Of a stretch of 64,000 nt of DNA, positions 34,407 through 43,076 are shown in pieces. A program made the translations under genes and the position numbers. Each line of letters starts with the position of its first letter. Position 1 is the first letter of the stretch. Location: contig NZ_CP163443.1 in the NCBI RefSeq assembly GCF_041053055.1, positions 3,410,001 to 3,474,000 on the forward strand, in the 5' to 3' direction. The DNA comes from Streptomyces sp. R41. Its GTDB lineage: Bacteria > Actinomycetota > Actinomycetes > Streptomycetales > Streptomycetaceae. Under the pieces are notes generated by a model, which did no database searches, was not told the DNA's origin, and worked only from the letters and a program-made list of their open reading frames with translations.

Positions 34407-35423
34407 TTACTCCCGGCCCGCCGACGCGAACGACATGTCCGGGTAGCGGTCACCCGCGACCTTGGAGGCGATCGGCTCAAGGAGGGCCAACTCGTCCTCG
34501 GTCAGGACGATTCGCGTGGCCGCCGTGTTCTCCTCGACCCGCGTGCGCTTGGTGGTGCCCGGGATGGGTACGACCGTGAAGTCGTGGACGGTGGCCTGTT
34601 GTTGGACCCACGCCAGGGCGATCTGGCCCGGCGAGGCGCCGTGGGCCTCGGCGATGGACCGGATCGGGTCCAGCAGCGCCGCGTTCGCGGACGCGTTCAC
34701 CCCCAGAAAGCGGGGGTGCGTGCGCCGGACGTCGCCCTCCGAGAGGTCCTGGTCGGCGTTGGCGAAGGAGCCGGTGAGGAAGCCCCGGCCGAGCGGCGAG
34801 TACGGGACGAGCGCCACGCCCAGCTCACGAACGGCGGGCACGACGTTCGCCTCGATGTCCCGGCTGAACAGCGACCACTCCGACTGCACGGCCGCGATCG
34901 GGTGCACGGCCTGCGCCGCGCGCAGCTCCCCGGCGGTGATCTCGCTGAGCCCCAGGTGCTTGACCTTGCCCTCGCGCACCAGCTCCGCCATGGCGCCGAC
35001 GCTCTCCTCGATCGGCACGTTCACATCGCGCCGGTGCATGTAGTAAAGGTCGATCACGTCGACGTCCAGCCGCTTGAGGCTGCCCTCGACGGCCTGGCGG
35101 ATGTACGGCGGGTCGTTGCGGATGATCCGCTTGGTCCGGTCGCCCGACGGGACCGTGACGCCGTACTTGGTCGCGATCACGACCTCGTCCCGGTGTGCCT
35201 TGAAGAAGGGCGACAGGAACTTCTCGTTCTCGCCGCCGCCGTAGCCCTCCGCCGTGTCGTAGAGCGTGACGCCCAGCTCCAGCGCCCGCTCCAGGGCGGC
35301 CCGGGACTCGTCCGCGTCGGAGGGGCCGTACGCCCAGCTCATGCCCATGCAGCCGAGTCCCTGCACCCCGACCTCGGGGCCTCCCGTGCCGAGCCGCACC
35401 TTCGAGATCTCGCCGTCCGTCAT
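34407..35423 (-). CDS. Aldo/keto reductase
   Basis: The 338-residue protein has 'GLGCMGMSWAYGPSDADESRAALERALELGVTLYDTAEGYGGGENE', with catalytic Asp and Tyr in 'YDTAEGYG'. 'VIATKYGV' (Lys) and 'DLYYMHRRDVNVPIEE' (His) complete the tetrad. The NADP-binding 'FTVVPIPGTTKRTRVEEN' lies near 290. It reduces aldehydes or ketones with NADPH. The ATG shares its first base with the TGA of the upstream MerR gene (TGATG), so the two are translationally coupled. Confidence 0.92.
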   Translation of the reverse strand: MTDGEISKVRLGTGGPEVGVQGLGCMGMSWAYGPSDADESRAALERALELGVTLYDTAEGYGGGENEKFLSPFFKAHRDEVVIATKYGVTVPSGDRTKRIIRNDPPYIRQAVEGSLKRLDVDVIDLYYMHRRDVNVPIEESVGAMAELVREGKVKHLGLSEITAGELRAAQAVHPIAAVQSEWSLFSRDIEANVVPAVRELGVALVPYSPLGRGFLTGSFANADQDLSEGDVRRTHPRFLGVNASANAALLDPIRSIAEAHGASPGQIALAWVQQQATVHDFTVVPIPGTTKRTRVEENTAATRIVLTEDELALLEPIASKVAGDRYPDMSFASAGRE

Positions 35424-35908
35424 CACGGCCTTTCCGACGCCAGGGCCCGCCCGGCGTCCGCATAGAAGTTGATCTTGTGATCGAGCACCGCGAGCGTGTC
35501 CTGGAGCTCGGCGATCCGGGCCTTGACGTCCCGGCGGGTCGCCTCCAGGAGTTCGTAGCGCGCGGTGTAGGTCTGGTCGCCCTCGCGCACCAGTTCCGCG
35601 TACCGCACCATGTCGGCGACGGGCATCCCGGTGAGCCGGAGTTTGCCGACGAGGCTCAGCCAGTCCAGGTCGCGGTTGCTGTAGCGGCGCTGGCCGGTGT
35701 GCGAGCGGTCGATGTGCGGCATCAGCCCGATGCGCTCGTACCAGCGCAGGGTGTGCGCGGTGAGGCCGGTGAAGGCGACGACCTCGCTGATCGTGTAGTT
35801 GTCCTGGCCGTCCGGGCGCCGGTGCCGGTCCGGCGGCGCCGCGCAGACGTCGGTCCTGGTCCTGGCGCCGGTCTCGGTGGACTCGGCCGTGGTCTCCATC
35901 ACCGTCAT
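35423..35908 (-). CDS. MerR-family regulator of the aldo/keto reductase
   Basis: After a variable, probably disordered N-terminus of about 40 residues, the MerR helix-turn-helix reads 'YTISEVVAFTGLTAHTLRWYERIGLMPHIDRSHTGQRRY'. 'LSLVGKLRLTGMPVADMVRYAELV' and a dimerising coiled coil 'LLEATRRDVKARIAELQDTLAVLDHKINFY' follow. No metal-binding Cys is present, so an organic or redox effector is likelier. ATG 35908 is close to GGAGG; a GTG 6 bp on is an alternative. A perfect palindrome lies just upstream. Confidence 0.88.
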   Translation of the reverse strand: MTVMETTAESTETGARTRTDVCAAPPDRHRRPDGQDNYTISEVVAFTGLTAHTLRWYERIGLMPHIDRSHTGQRRYSNRDLDWLSLVGKLRLTGMPVADMVRYAELVREGDQTYTARYELLEATRRDVKARIAELQDTLAVLDHKINFYADAGRALASERP

Positions 35909-35925
35909 GACCTCCACGCTAAAAC

Positions 35926-35943
35926 CTTGGAGTGCACTCCAAG
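35926..35943. promoter_or_regulatory. MerR-type operator palindrome
   Basis: CTTGGAGTGCACTCCAAG is an 18-bp perfect palindrome 18 bp upstream of the merR start. Dyads of this kind with a CTTG(G)AG half-site sit in the spacer of MerR-controlled promoters, consistent with autoregulation of the merR-akr pair. Confidence 0.75.
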
Positions 35944-36004
35944 CAAGCGGAATCCGGGGAAATTCCCAAGACGCCGCCCGGCCGTGGTGACTACGGTGCG
36001 GATC

Positions 36005-36475
36005 ATGAGTCTCGTACGCCGTGCCGTGCCCGAGGACGCCGAGGAAGTGCTGCGGCTGCGTCAGGTGATGATCGATTCGGTCTTCGCCGCGGACGGCTCC
36101 GCCGAGTGGCATGCGGAGTCACTGCCGACCATACGCGGCAAGCTCGCCGAACCCGACGGGAACTTCGCGGCCTTCGTCGTCGACCACCCCGACCGGCCGG
36201 AGGCACTCGCGGCCCTCGTCGCGGGCACGGTCGAGTACCGGATCGGGCGCGCGGGCAATCCGCACGGCGCGGTGGGCCATGTCTTCAGCGTCGCCACCGA
36301 CCCGGACGCGCGGCGCCGCGGCTACGCCCGCGCGTGCATGGAGACGCTCCTCGACTGGTTCCGCGAGCGGGGCGTCGCTCAGGTCGACCTCAACGCCTCC
36401 GCCCAGGCCGAGCCGCTCTACGCCTCCCTCGGATTCGTCCGCAAGCCGGACCCCTCGATGCGGCTGAACCTCTGA
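36005..36475 (+). CDS. GNAT-family N-acetyltransferase
   Basis: The 156-residue protein contains the acetyl-CoA motif 'GHVFSVATDPDARRRGYARACMETLLDWFRERG' (the RRxGxA pyrophosphate loop) at about 95-130, and ends 'ASAQAEPLYASLGFVRKPDPSMRLNL', the usual GNAT C-terminus. It transfers acetyl from acetyl-CoA to an amine; substrate unknown. It is divergent from the merR gene, which leaves about 95 bp for both promoters. Confidence 0.88.
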   Translation: MSLVRRAVPEDAEEVLRLRQVMIDSVFAADGSAEWHAESLPTIRGKLAEPDGNFAAFVVDHPDRPEALAALVAGTVEYRIGRAGNPHGAVGHVFSVATDPDARRRGYARACMETLLDWFRERGVAQVDLNASAQAEPLYASLGFVRKPDPSMRLNL

Positions 36476-36494
36476 GCCGCTTAGGCTCGTACGC

Positions 36495-37316
36495 ATGTCC
36501 TTGCACAGCCTGGCGTTGATCGAGAACTGGCCCGTCCCCACGGCCGCGGCGGCCGTCGTCCGCGCGGACGGCACGGTGCTCGGGACCCATGGGCCCGTGA
36601 CGCGTCGCTTCCCGCTGGCCTCCGTCACCAAGCCGCTCGCCGCGTACGCCGCGCTCGTCGCGTACGAGGAGGGAGCCATCGAGCTCGACGAGCCGGCGGG
36701 GCCGGCCGGTTCGACGGTCCGTCATCTCCTCGCGCACACCTCCGGGCTCGCCTTCGACGAGCACCGGGTGACGTCCGCGCCCGGGGAGCGGCGGCTGTAC
36801 TCCAACGCCGGGTTCGAGGTGCTCGGGGACCACATCGCCAAGGCGACGGACATTCCCTTCGCGGAGTATCTGCGCCAGGCGGTGCTGCAGCCGCTGGGCA
36901 TGGCCTCGACCACGCTCGACGGTTCACCCGCCAAGGACGGCGTCTCGACGGTCGACGACCTCGTGCGGTTCGCCGCCGAGGTGCAGGCGCCGCGGCTCCT
37001 CGACCCGCGTACGGTCGCCGAGGCGATGACCGTTCAATACCCCGGCACGAAGGGCGTCCTGCCGGGATACGGGCACCAGAACCCCAACGACTGGGGGCTC
37101 GGCTTCGAGATCCGCGACTCCAAGTCGCCGCACTGGACGGGGTCTTCGTCCTCGGCTCGTACGTTCGGGCACTTCGGGCAGTCCGGTACGTTCCTGTGGA
37201 TCGACCCGGACGCGGGCGCCGCGGGTGTCGCGCTGACCGATCGGGCGTTCGGGCCCTGGGCGGTGGAGGCGTGGACCCCGTTCACGGATGCGGTACTGAC
37301 GGAGCTGCGGGGCTGA
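36495..37316 (+). CDS. Serine hydrolase, beta-lactamase/DD-peptidase family
   Basis: The 273-residue protein has the catalytic SxxK in 'FPLASVTKPLAAYAAL' (Ser43, Lys46) and the YxN box in 'RRLYSNAGFEVLGDH' (Tyr102), which together identify the class C beta-lactamase/esterase fold. 'HTSGLAFDEH' and 'GHFGQSGTFLWIDPDAG' are the other family segments. There is no signal peptide, so it is probably a cytosolic esterase or amidase. It starts 20 bp after the GNAT gene and may be co-transcribed. Confidence 0.85.
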   Translation: MSLHSLALIENWPVPTAAAAVVRADGTVLGTHGPVTRRFPLASVTKPLAAYAALVAYEEGAIELDEPAGPAGSTVRHLLAHTSGLAFDEHRVTSAPGERRLYSNAGFEVLGDHIAKATDIPFAEYLRQAVLQPLGMASTTLDGSPAKDGVSTVDDLVRFAAEVQAPRLLDPRTVAEAMTVQYPGTKGVLPGYGHQNPNDWGLGFEIRDSKSPHWTGSSSSARTFGHFGQSGTFLWIDPDAGAAGVALTDRAFGPWAVEAWTPFTDAVLTELRG

Positions 37317-37324
37317 GGTCCGGG

Positions 37325-37437
37325 CGGTTTTTCGCCCCCTCCGCCCCTACCCGTCCCGACCAGCCTTTCGGCTGCGGGTGGGTGGGGGCTTGTCGCGCAG
37401 TTCCCCGCGCCCCTAAAAGGGGCGCGGGGAACTGCGC
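37325..37437. repeat. Nested palindromic intergenic repeat, copy 2 (half unit)
   Basis: TTTTCGCCCCCTCCGCCCCT at the left, then the 44-bp palindrome at 37394-37437, the same as 34289-34332 except at the loop and last base. The outer right arm is absent. It lies between two convergent genes. Confidence 0.75.
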
Positions 37438-37458
37438 ACTCCACGACGCCCCGCACGG

Positions 37459-38280
37459 TCACCGGAAGGCCGCGGCGTTGCGTTCGGCCCAGGCCGCGAA
37501 GGTGCCCGGGGCGCGGCCCAGGACGCGTTCGACGTCGGGGCTGACCCGCCGCTCGTCGTCGGTGGGGGCGCCCAGGATGGCCAGGGTGCCCTCCACCACG
37601 GGCAGCGGCATGAAGCGTGCCATCAGCTCGTGGGCCTCCTCGCGGGTCTGCTCGGTGAAGCGCACCGGTTCGCCCAGGGCGCTCGCGATCGCGGCCGCCC
37701 GCTCGGGCGGGGTGGTCGCCGCGGGACCGGTCAGGGTGTAGGTGGCCCCGCCGTGAGCGCCCGACCGCAGGACGGCGGCAGCGACCGCGGCCACGTCGTC
37801 GGGGTCGACGAAGGGCAGGCCGACCTCGCCGAACGGCGCCGCGGCCTCCCGCCGGGCGCGGATCGACTCGGCCCACGCGAAGGCGTTGCTCGCCATCCCG
37901 CCCGACCTCAGGACCGTCCAGTCGAGCCCGGACTCCCGTACGGCCGCCTCGAATCGGCCCGGGTGGCGGTACGCCTCAGGGCGGGTCGCCACCCCCTGGG
38001 AGGACAGCAGCACCACCTTGCGGATCCCGGCGGTCTTGGCCGTGTCCAGGATGCCGTGCGGGTCCTCCCCCGCCACCAGGAGGAACAGCGCCTCACCGCC
38101 TTCGAAGGCGCCCCCGAGGCCGGCCGGCTCGGCCAGGTCGGCGGCGGCCACGCGGACTCCCGGCGGCACATCGGCCCCGGTGATGTGCCGGGCCACCGCC
38201 GTCACCGGCAGCCGGGCCTCGGTGAGCGTCCGCACCAGCGCCTGCCCGACGTTTCCGGTCGCACCTGTCACCACGTACAT
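37459..38280 (-). CDS. NmrA-like NAD(P)-binding reductase
   Basis: ATG 38280 with GGAGA gives a 273-residue protein starting 'YVVTGATGNVGQALVRTLTEARLPVTAVARH', the Rossmann motif of atypical short-chain dehydrogenases. 'ALFLLVAGEDPHGILDTAKTAGIRKVVLLSSQGVAT' and 'PFVDPDDVAAVAAAVL' complete the NmrA/QOR2-type pattern. It probably reduces quinones or senses redox state. It is divergent from a TetR gene with two similar operator sequences between them. Confidence 0.85.
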   Translation of the reverse strand: MYVVTGATGNVGQALVRTLTEARLPVTAVARHITGADVPPGVRVAAADLAEPAGLGGAFEGGEALFLLVAGEDPHGILDTAKTAGIRKVVLLSSQGVATRPEAYRHPGRFEAAVRESGLDWTVLRSGGMASNAFAWAESIRARREAAAPFGEVGLPFVDPDDVAAVAAAVLRSGAHGGATYTLTGPAATTPPERAAAIASALGEPVRFTEQTREEAHELMARFMPLPVVEGTLAILGAPTDDERRVSPDVERVLGRAPGTFAAWAERNAAAFR

Positions 38281-38298
38281 GTCGATCTCTCCATTCAC

Positions 38299-38390
38299 TA
38301 GTCAGTTAGTCGACTGACTAACTTCCGTGAGCAGGACGCTAGCACGGACCGGCGCTCCGCTGTCTATAGTTAGTCGGGTGACTGACTCAG
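38299..38390. promoter_or_regulatory. Repeated TetR-type operators between reductase and tetR
   Basis: 'AGTCAGTTAGTCGACTGACT' (38300-38319) has palindromic AGTCGACT at its centre and AGTCAG/CTGACT arms. A related 'AGTTAGTC GGGT GACTGACT' (about 38368-38387) overlaps the start of tetR. Two sites bracket both promoters, suggesting joint repression of the reductase and autoregulation. Confidence 0.65.
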
Positions 38391-38971
38391 AAGAATCCAG
38401 GGGCCCTCGGGCGAAGGCGGCCGGCAAGCGGCGGCAGCTGACGGCGGCCGCCGCCCGGGTCCTGCACGAGCAGGGCGTGGAGCGCACGACCATCGCCGAC
38501 ATCGCCCGCGCCGCCGATGTCCCGGCGGGCAACGTGTACTACTACTTCAAGACCAAGGACGAGCTGGTCGAGGCCGCCCTCTCCGAGCACGCGACGAATC
38601 TGGAGGCCCTTACGGGCCGGCTCGATCAGCTCGCCGATCCGCGCGAACGCCTCAAGAGGCTCGTCGACGCGTGGGTCTCCCAGCGCGACACCGCGGCCCG
38701 CTACGGCTGCCCCACGGGCACCCTCGCCGCGGAGCTCGACAAGCGGGCCGAGGGGGGCCTCGACCTCACGGCGGGCCGGGTCATCCGGCAGCTGCTGGAG
38801 TGGGTGGAGGCGCAGTACCGCCAGATCGGCGTGGCGGACCCCGAAGGCCACGCACTGGCGCTCGTCGGCGCCTACCAGGGCATGTCGCTGCTCTCCAACG
38901 CCCTGCGCGACCCGGAGATCATGGCCCGCGAGGGGGCCCGCCTCACCCGCGAGCTCGACAGCCTGGGGTGA
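38378..38971 (+). CDS. TetR-family regulator
   Basis: GTG 38378 gives 197 residues. The helix-turn-helix is 'ARVLHEQGVERTTIADIARAADVPAGNVYYYFKTKDELVEAALSEH' at about 25-70. The C-terminal domain contains 'YGCPTGTLAAELDKRAEG', which resembles TetR regulators of reductases and transport genes (TetR_C_33-like). Its operator copy overlaps its own start codon. It is predicted to control the divergent NmrA-like reductase. Confidence 0.88.
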   Translation: MTDSEESRGPRAKAAGKRRQLTAAAARVLHEQGVERTTIADIARAADVPAGNVYYYFKTKDELVEAALSEHATNLEALTGRLDQLADPRERLKRLVDAWVSQRDTAARYGCPTGTLAAELDKRAEGGLDLTAGRVIRQLLEWVEAQYRQIGVADPEGHALALVGAYQGMSLLSNALRDPEIMAREGARLTRELDSLG

Positions 38972-38995
38972 CGAAGCGATTGAGTTGACGGTGCG

Positions 38996-39652
38996 TCAGC
39001 CCGTCGTCATCTCCCACAGCAGCAGCTCCGCCGGTGAGCCCGCCAGCGCCTCCAGGTCCTTCGCCTCCGTGATGCGGGCCGCGTCGCCCGGTCCCAGCTC
39101 CTCGCCGTCCAGGCGGACTTCGCCGCGGACGCAATGAACGTAGACGAAGGGCGCGTCGGGCACCGCGGTCCGCTCCCCCGCCGTCAGGCGGCGTACGTGG
39201 AGCATGGCGCCCGCCTCGGGGACCGCGTACGGCGTGGAGTCCGCGATGCCGTGGACGATCTCGTACGACGGGTCGCCGCCCGGCTCCAGCGGGGCCAGCC
39301 ACATCTGAACGAAGGTCAGCGGCTGTGAGCCGTCGTTGCGCTCCACGTGGCGGACGCCGCCCGCCGAGCTGAGGCGCTGGACGTCGCCGGGGCGCACCAC
39401 CGACTCGTGACCGGCCGAGTCCCGGTGGGTCAGCTCACCCTCCACCACCCACGTGACGATCTCGGTGTGGCTGTGCGGGTGCTCGTCGAAGCCCGCGCCG
39501 GGCGCGAGCCACTCCTCGTTGCAGGCGATCACCGCGCCGAAGCGGAGGTTGTCCGGGTCGTAGTGCGGGCCGAAGGAAAAGGCGTGGAGCGAGGAGATCC
39601 CGGCCGCCGGGTCCCCTCCGCGGTAGCGCTCGTCGGCGCGGCGGACGTCCAT
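38996..39652 (-). CDS. Pirin-family protein
   Basis: The 218-residue protein has the cupin metal site in 'GAGFDEHPHSHTEIVTWVVEGELTHRDSAGHE' (His-x-His-x-Glu type), preceded by 'HAFSFGPHYDPDNLRFGAVIACNEE'. It ends with a second, degenerate cupin domain. Pirins are Fe-binding cupins; some bacterial members have quercetinase activity or bind pyruvate dehydrogenase E1. ATG 39652 chosen; GTG codons just upstream are alternatives. It is divergent from fasR. Confidence 0.9.
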   Translation of the reverse strand: MDVRRADERYRGGDPAAGISSLHAFSFGPHYDPDNLRFGAVIACNEEWLAPGAGFDEHPHSHTEIVTWVVEGELTHRDSAGHESVVRPGDVQRLSSAGGVRHVERNDGSQPLTFVQMWLAPLEPGGDPSYEIVHGIADSTPYAVPEAGAMLHVRRLTAGERTAVPDAPFVYVHCVRGEVRLDGEELGPGDAARITEAKDLEALAGSPAELLLWEMTTG

Positions 39653-39746
39653 CACGTCCACCACCGTAGCCCCGGCCGGGCGCCCTCCCGCGCTTACTTG
39701 CGACCCGCCGCCGCACACCTCCGTCCTGATAAGGCAGTCTTGTCCC

Positions 39747-40952
39747 GTGCCCGAACCCGAATCCAGCAACACCGAACGCCCAGCGCATGCCATCCACGCG
39801 CACTCCGCGACCTTGAAGCGGCTGGAGAGGTCGTCCGGCAGTCTCGCCGCCCAGGCCATCGCGCGGATGGACGAGACGCTGCCGTGGTACCGGGCCATGC
39901 CCCCGGAGAACCGTTCCTGGATCGGTCTCGTCGCCCAGGCCGGCATCGCGGCCTTCACCGAGTGGTTCCGGCATCCCGACGCCCCGCAGGCCATCTCCAC
40001 CGATGTGTTCGGGACCGCGCCACGCGAGCTGACCAGGGCCATCACCCTGCGCCAGACCGTCGAGATGGTGCGGACCACCATCGAGGTCATGGAGAGCGCG
40101 ATCGACGAGGTCGCCGCTCCCGGTGACGAGTCCGTGCTGCGCGAGGCCCTGCTCGTCTACGCCCGCGAGATCGCCTTCGCCACCGCCCAGGTGTACGCGC
40201 AGGCGGCGGAGGCACGGGGTGCCTGGGACGCCCGGCTCGAATCGCTCGTCGTGAACGCGGTGCTCTCCGGTGAGGCCGATGAGGGTGCCGTCTCCCGGGC
40301 CGCCGCCCTCGGCTGGAATTCTCCCGAACATGTCTGCGTGGTGCTGGGTACGGCGCCCGACGGTGACAGCGAGCTGACGGTCGAGGCGATCCGGCGGGCC
40401 GCCCGGCACGCCAAGCTGCAGGTACTGACCGGTGTGCTCGGGGACCGGCTCGTCGTCATCGCGGGCGGCAGCGACAATCCGCTCGCCGTCGCCAAGTCGC
40501 TGATCGGGCCGTACGCCGCCGGGCCTGTCGTCGCCGGGCCGATCGTGCCCGATCTGCTCGCCGCGACCCGGTCCGCGCAGGCCGCCGCCGCCGGACTCAA
40601 GGCGTGTTTTGCCTGGCAGGACGCCCCGAGGCCGGTTCTGGCGGACGACCTGCTGCCGGAGCGCGCGATCGCCTCGGACCCGTCCGCCCGCGAGCAACTG
40701 GTGGAGGAGATCTACAGACCGCTGGAGGAGGCCGGCTCCGCGCTCCTGGAAACGCTCAGCGTCTATCTGGAACAGGCGAGCAGCCTCGAAGGCGCGGCCC
40801 GGATGCTCTTCGTCCATCCCAACACCGTGCGCTACCGGCTCCGACGTGTGACTGACGTCACCGGCTGGTCGCCTTCGGATGTACGCTCCGCGTTCACGCT
40901 GCGGATCGCGCTGATCCTGGGGCGTCTGGCTGATGGAGATCCCCAAACCTAG
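39747..40952 (+). CDS. fasR: FasR, PucR-family activator of fatty acid synthesis
   Basis: The 401-residue protein carries a PucR C-terminal helix-turn-helix: 'ARMLFVHPNTVRYRLRRVTDVTGWSP' at about 355-380. The GGDEF-like middle portion is 'WNSPEHVCVVLGTAPDGDSELTVEAIRRAARHAKLQVLTGVLGDRLVVIAGG'. Its position immediately upstream of fabD on the same strand is that of FasR, shown in Streptomyces coelicolor to activate the fabDHPF promoter. It therefore couples membrane lipid supply to growth. GTG start with a weak ribosome site. Confidence 0.93.
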   Translation: MPEPESSNTERPAHAIHAHSATLKRLERSSGSLAAQAIARMDETLPWYRAMPPENRSWIGLVAQAGIAAFTEWFRHPDAPQAISTDVFGTAPRELTRAITLRQTVEMVRTTIEVMESAIDEVAAPGDESVLREALLVYAREIAFATAQVYAQAAEARGAWDARLESLVVNAVLSGEADEGAVSRAAALGWNSPEHVCVVLGTAPDGDSELTVEAIRRAARHAKLQVLTGVLGDRLVVIAGGSDNPLAVAKSLIGPYAAGPVVAGPIVPDLLAATRSAQAAAAGLKACFAWQDAPRPVLADDLLPERAIASDPSAREQLVEEIYRPLEEAGSALLETLSVYLEQASSLEGAARMLFVHPNTVRYRLRRVTDVTGWSPSDVRSAFTLRIALILGRLADGDPQT

Positions 40953-40954
40953 GC

Positions 40955-41035
40955 TTTTGTCGGGGACCTACAATTCCCCTTCATGTTCTTCGTCCTTGTC
41001 CCCACGGGCGGCCGTGGCCGTCCACAAGAGAGAGT
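40955..41035 (+). promoter_or_regulatory. fabD promoter and probable FasR site
   Basis: TACAAT at 40969-40974 is a good -10. An inverted GGGGA/TTCCCC pair surrounds it (40962-40979), and 'TTGTCCCCA' near 41000 is the inverse of 'TGTCGGGGA' at 40959. FasR is known to act just upstream of fabD; the assignment of these repeats to FasR is inference. Confidence 0.5.
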
Positions 41036-41041
41036 GTGAGA

Positions 41042-41956
41042 GTGCTCGTACTCGTCGCTCCCGGCCAGGGCGCCCAGACGCCCGGCTTCCTGACTCCTTG
41101 GCTCGATCTCCCCGGCGCCGCCGACCGCCTCGCCGTGTGGTCGGACGCCATCGGGCTCGACCTCACCCACTACGGCACGCAGGCCGACGCGGACGCGATC
41201 CGTGACACGGCTGTCGCGCAGCCGCTCCTCGTCGCCGCCGGTCTCCTGTCGGCCTCGGCACTCGGTGACATCACCCCCGGTGCCGTCGCGGGCCACAGCG
41301 TGGGCGAGATCACGGCCGCCGCGTTCGCGGGAGTGCTCGACGAGACCGACGCGCTGCAGCTCGTACGCAAGCGGGGCCTGGCGATGGCCGACGCCGCAGC
41401 CGTCACGCAGACCGGTATGTCGGCGCTGCTCGGCGGGGACCCCGAGACGACGGTCCCGCACCTGGCGAAGCTCGGCCTGACCCCGGCCAACGTGAACGGC
41501 GCGGGCCAGATCGTGGCCGCCGGCACGCTGGAGGAGCTGGCCGCCCTGGAGGCGGACAAGCCCGAGGGCGTACGCCGTGTCGTGGCCCTGAAGGTCGCGG
41601 GCGCGTTCCACACCCACCACATGACCCCGGCGGTCGACGCGCTGGCCGAGGCCGCCGCGGGCCTGGACCCGGCGGACCCGCTGATCACGTACGTGTCGAA
41701 CAAGGACGGCCAGGCCGTCAAGGCCGGCTCCGAGGTCCTGGCGCGTCTGATCGGCCAGGTCGCCAACCCGGTCCGCTGGGACCTGTGCATGGAGACCTTC
41801 AAGGAGCTCGGCGTGACCGCGCTGGTCGAGGTGTGCCCCGGCGGCACCCTGACCGGTCTGGCCAAGCGCGCGCTGCCCGGTGTCGCGACGCTGGCGCTGA
41901 AGACCCCCGACGACCTCGACGCGGCTCGCGAGCTCATCGCAGAGCACAGTGCCTGA
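41042..41956 (+). CDS. fabD: Malonyl-CoA:ACP transacylase (FabD)
   Basis: The protein starts 'LVLVAPGQGAQTPGFL' and has the active-site Ser in 'AGHSVGEITAAAFAG' (Ser86) plus His in the later 'AGAFHTHHM'. About 304 residues, normal length. It moves malonyl from CoA to ACP for chain extension. Start taken at GTG 41042, which aligns with known FabD starts; GTG 41036 is the alternative. It heads the four-gene fab operon. Confidence 0.95.
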   Translation: MLVLVAPGQGAQTPGFLTPWLDLPGAADRLAVWSDAIGLDLTHYGTQADADAIRDTAVAQPLLVAAGLLSASALGDITPGAVAGHSVGEITAAAFAGVLDETDALQLVRKRGLAMADAAAVTQTGMSALLGGDPETTVPHLAKLGLTPANVNGAGQIVAAGTLEELAALEADKPEGVRRVVALKVAGAFHTHHMTPAVDALAEAAAGLDPADPLITYVSNKDGQAVKAGSEVLARLIGQVANPVRWDLCMETFKELGVTALVEVCPGGTLTGLAKRALPGVATLALKTPDDLDAARELIAEHSA

Positions 41957-41972
41957 GAAGGAGCCCGAGAGC

Positions 41973-43004
41973 ATGTCGAAGATCAAGGCACCCAAGGGCG
42001 CTCCGTTCGCGCGCATCCTCGGCGTCGGCGGCTACCGCCCCGTCCGGGTCGTGCCCAACGAGGTGATCCTGGAGACGATCGACTCGTCCGACGAGTGGAT
42101 CCGCTCGCGCTCCGGCATCGAGACCCGGCACTGGGCGAACGACGAGGAGACCGTCGCCGCGATGTCGATCGAGGCGTCCGGCAAGGCCATCGCCGACGCC
42201 GGGATCAACGCCGACCAGATCGGCGCCGTGGTCGTCTCCACCGTGTCGCACTTCAGCCAGACCCCGGCCGTCGCCACCGAGATCGCCGACAAGCTCGGCA
42301 CGAACAAGGCCGCCGCCTTCGACATCTCGGCCGGCTGCGCGGGCTTCGGCTACGGCCTGACGCTCGCCAAGGGCATGGTCGTCGAGGGTTCGGCGGAGTA
42401 CGTCCTCGTCATCGGCGTGGAGCGGCTGTCGGACCTCACCGACCTGGAGGACCGCGCGACGGCCTTCCTGTTCGGTGACGGCGCGGGCGCGGTCGTCGTG
42501 GGCCCCTCCGAGGAGCCGCACATCGGTCCCACCGTGTGGGGTTCCGAGGGCGACAAGGCGGGCACGATCAAGCAGACCGTGCCGTGGGACCGTTTCCGCA
42601 TCGGCGACGTCTCGGAGCTTCCGCTCGATTCCAAGGGCGAGATCAAGTTCCCTGCGATCACGCAGGAGGGCCAGGCGGTGTTCCGCTGGGCCGTGTTCGA
42701 GATGGCGAAGGTCGCCCAGCAGGCGCTGGACGCGGCCGGAATCACCCCGGACGACCTGGATGTCTTCATTCCTCACCAGGCCAACGAGCGGATCATCGAC
42801 TCGATGGTGAAGACGCTGAAACTGCCGGCGCACGTCACGGTCGCCCGCGACGTACGCACCACCGGCAACACGTCGGCCGCCTCGATCCCGCTCGCGATGG
42901 AGCGGCTCCTGGCGACCGGCGAGGCGAAGAGCGGCGACACCGCGCTCGTCATCGGCTTCGGGGCGGGTCTCGTGTACGCCGCCACGGTCGTTACCCTCCC
43001 CTAG
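41973..43004 (+). CDS. fabH: 3-oxoacyl-ACP synthase III (FabH)
   Basis: ATG 41973 with AAGGAG gives 343 residues. The catalytic triad is Cys122 in 'DISAGCAGFGYGL', His in 'FIPHQANERI' and Asn in 'TTGNTSAASIPL'. It starts chains by condensing an acyl-CoA with malonyl-ACP; in Streptomyces branched starters are accepted, giving iso/anteiso fatty acids. Sixteen bp separate it from fabD. Confidence 0.95.
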   Translation: MSKIKAPKGAPFARILGVGGYRPVRVVPNEVILETIDSSDEWIRSRSGIETRHWANDEETVAAMSIEASGKAIADAGINADQIGAVVVSTVSHFSQTPAVATEIADKLGTNKAAAFDISAGCAGFGYGLTLAKGMVVEGSAEYVLVIGVERLSDLTDLEDRATAFLFGDGAGAVVVGPSEEPHIGPTVWGSEGDKAGTIKQTVPWDRFRIGDVSELPLDSKGEIKFPAITQEGQAVFRWAVFEMAKVAQQALDAAGITPDDLDVFIPHQANERIIDSMVKTLKLPAHVTVARDVRTTGNTSAASIPLAMERLLATGEAKSGDTALVIGFGAGLVYAATVVTLP

Positions 43005-43076
43005 GCACACCGTCCGGATCATCTCCGGCCGGAGTACCGCCACACCCTCTGGATACATACCGAAGGAGCGCCTGAC

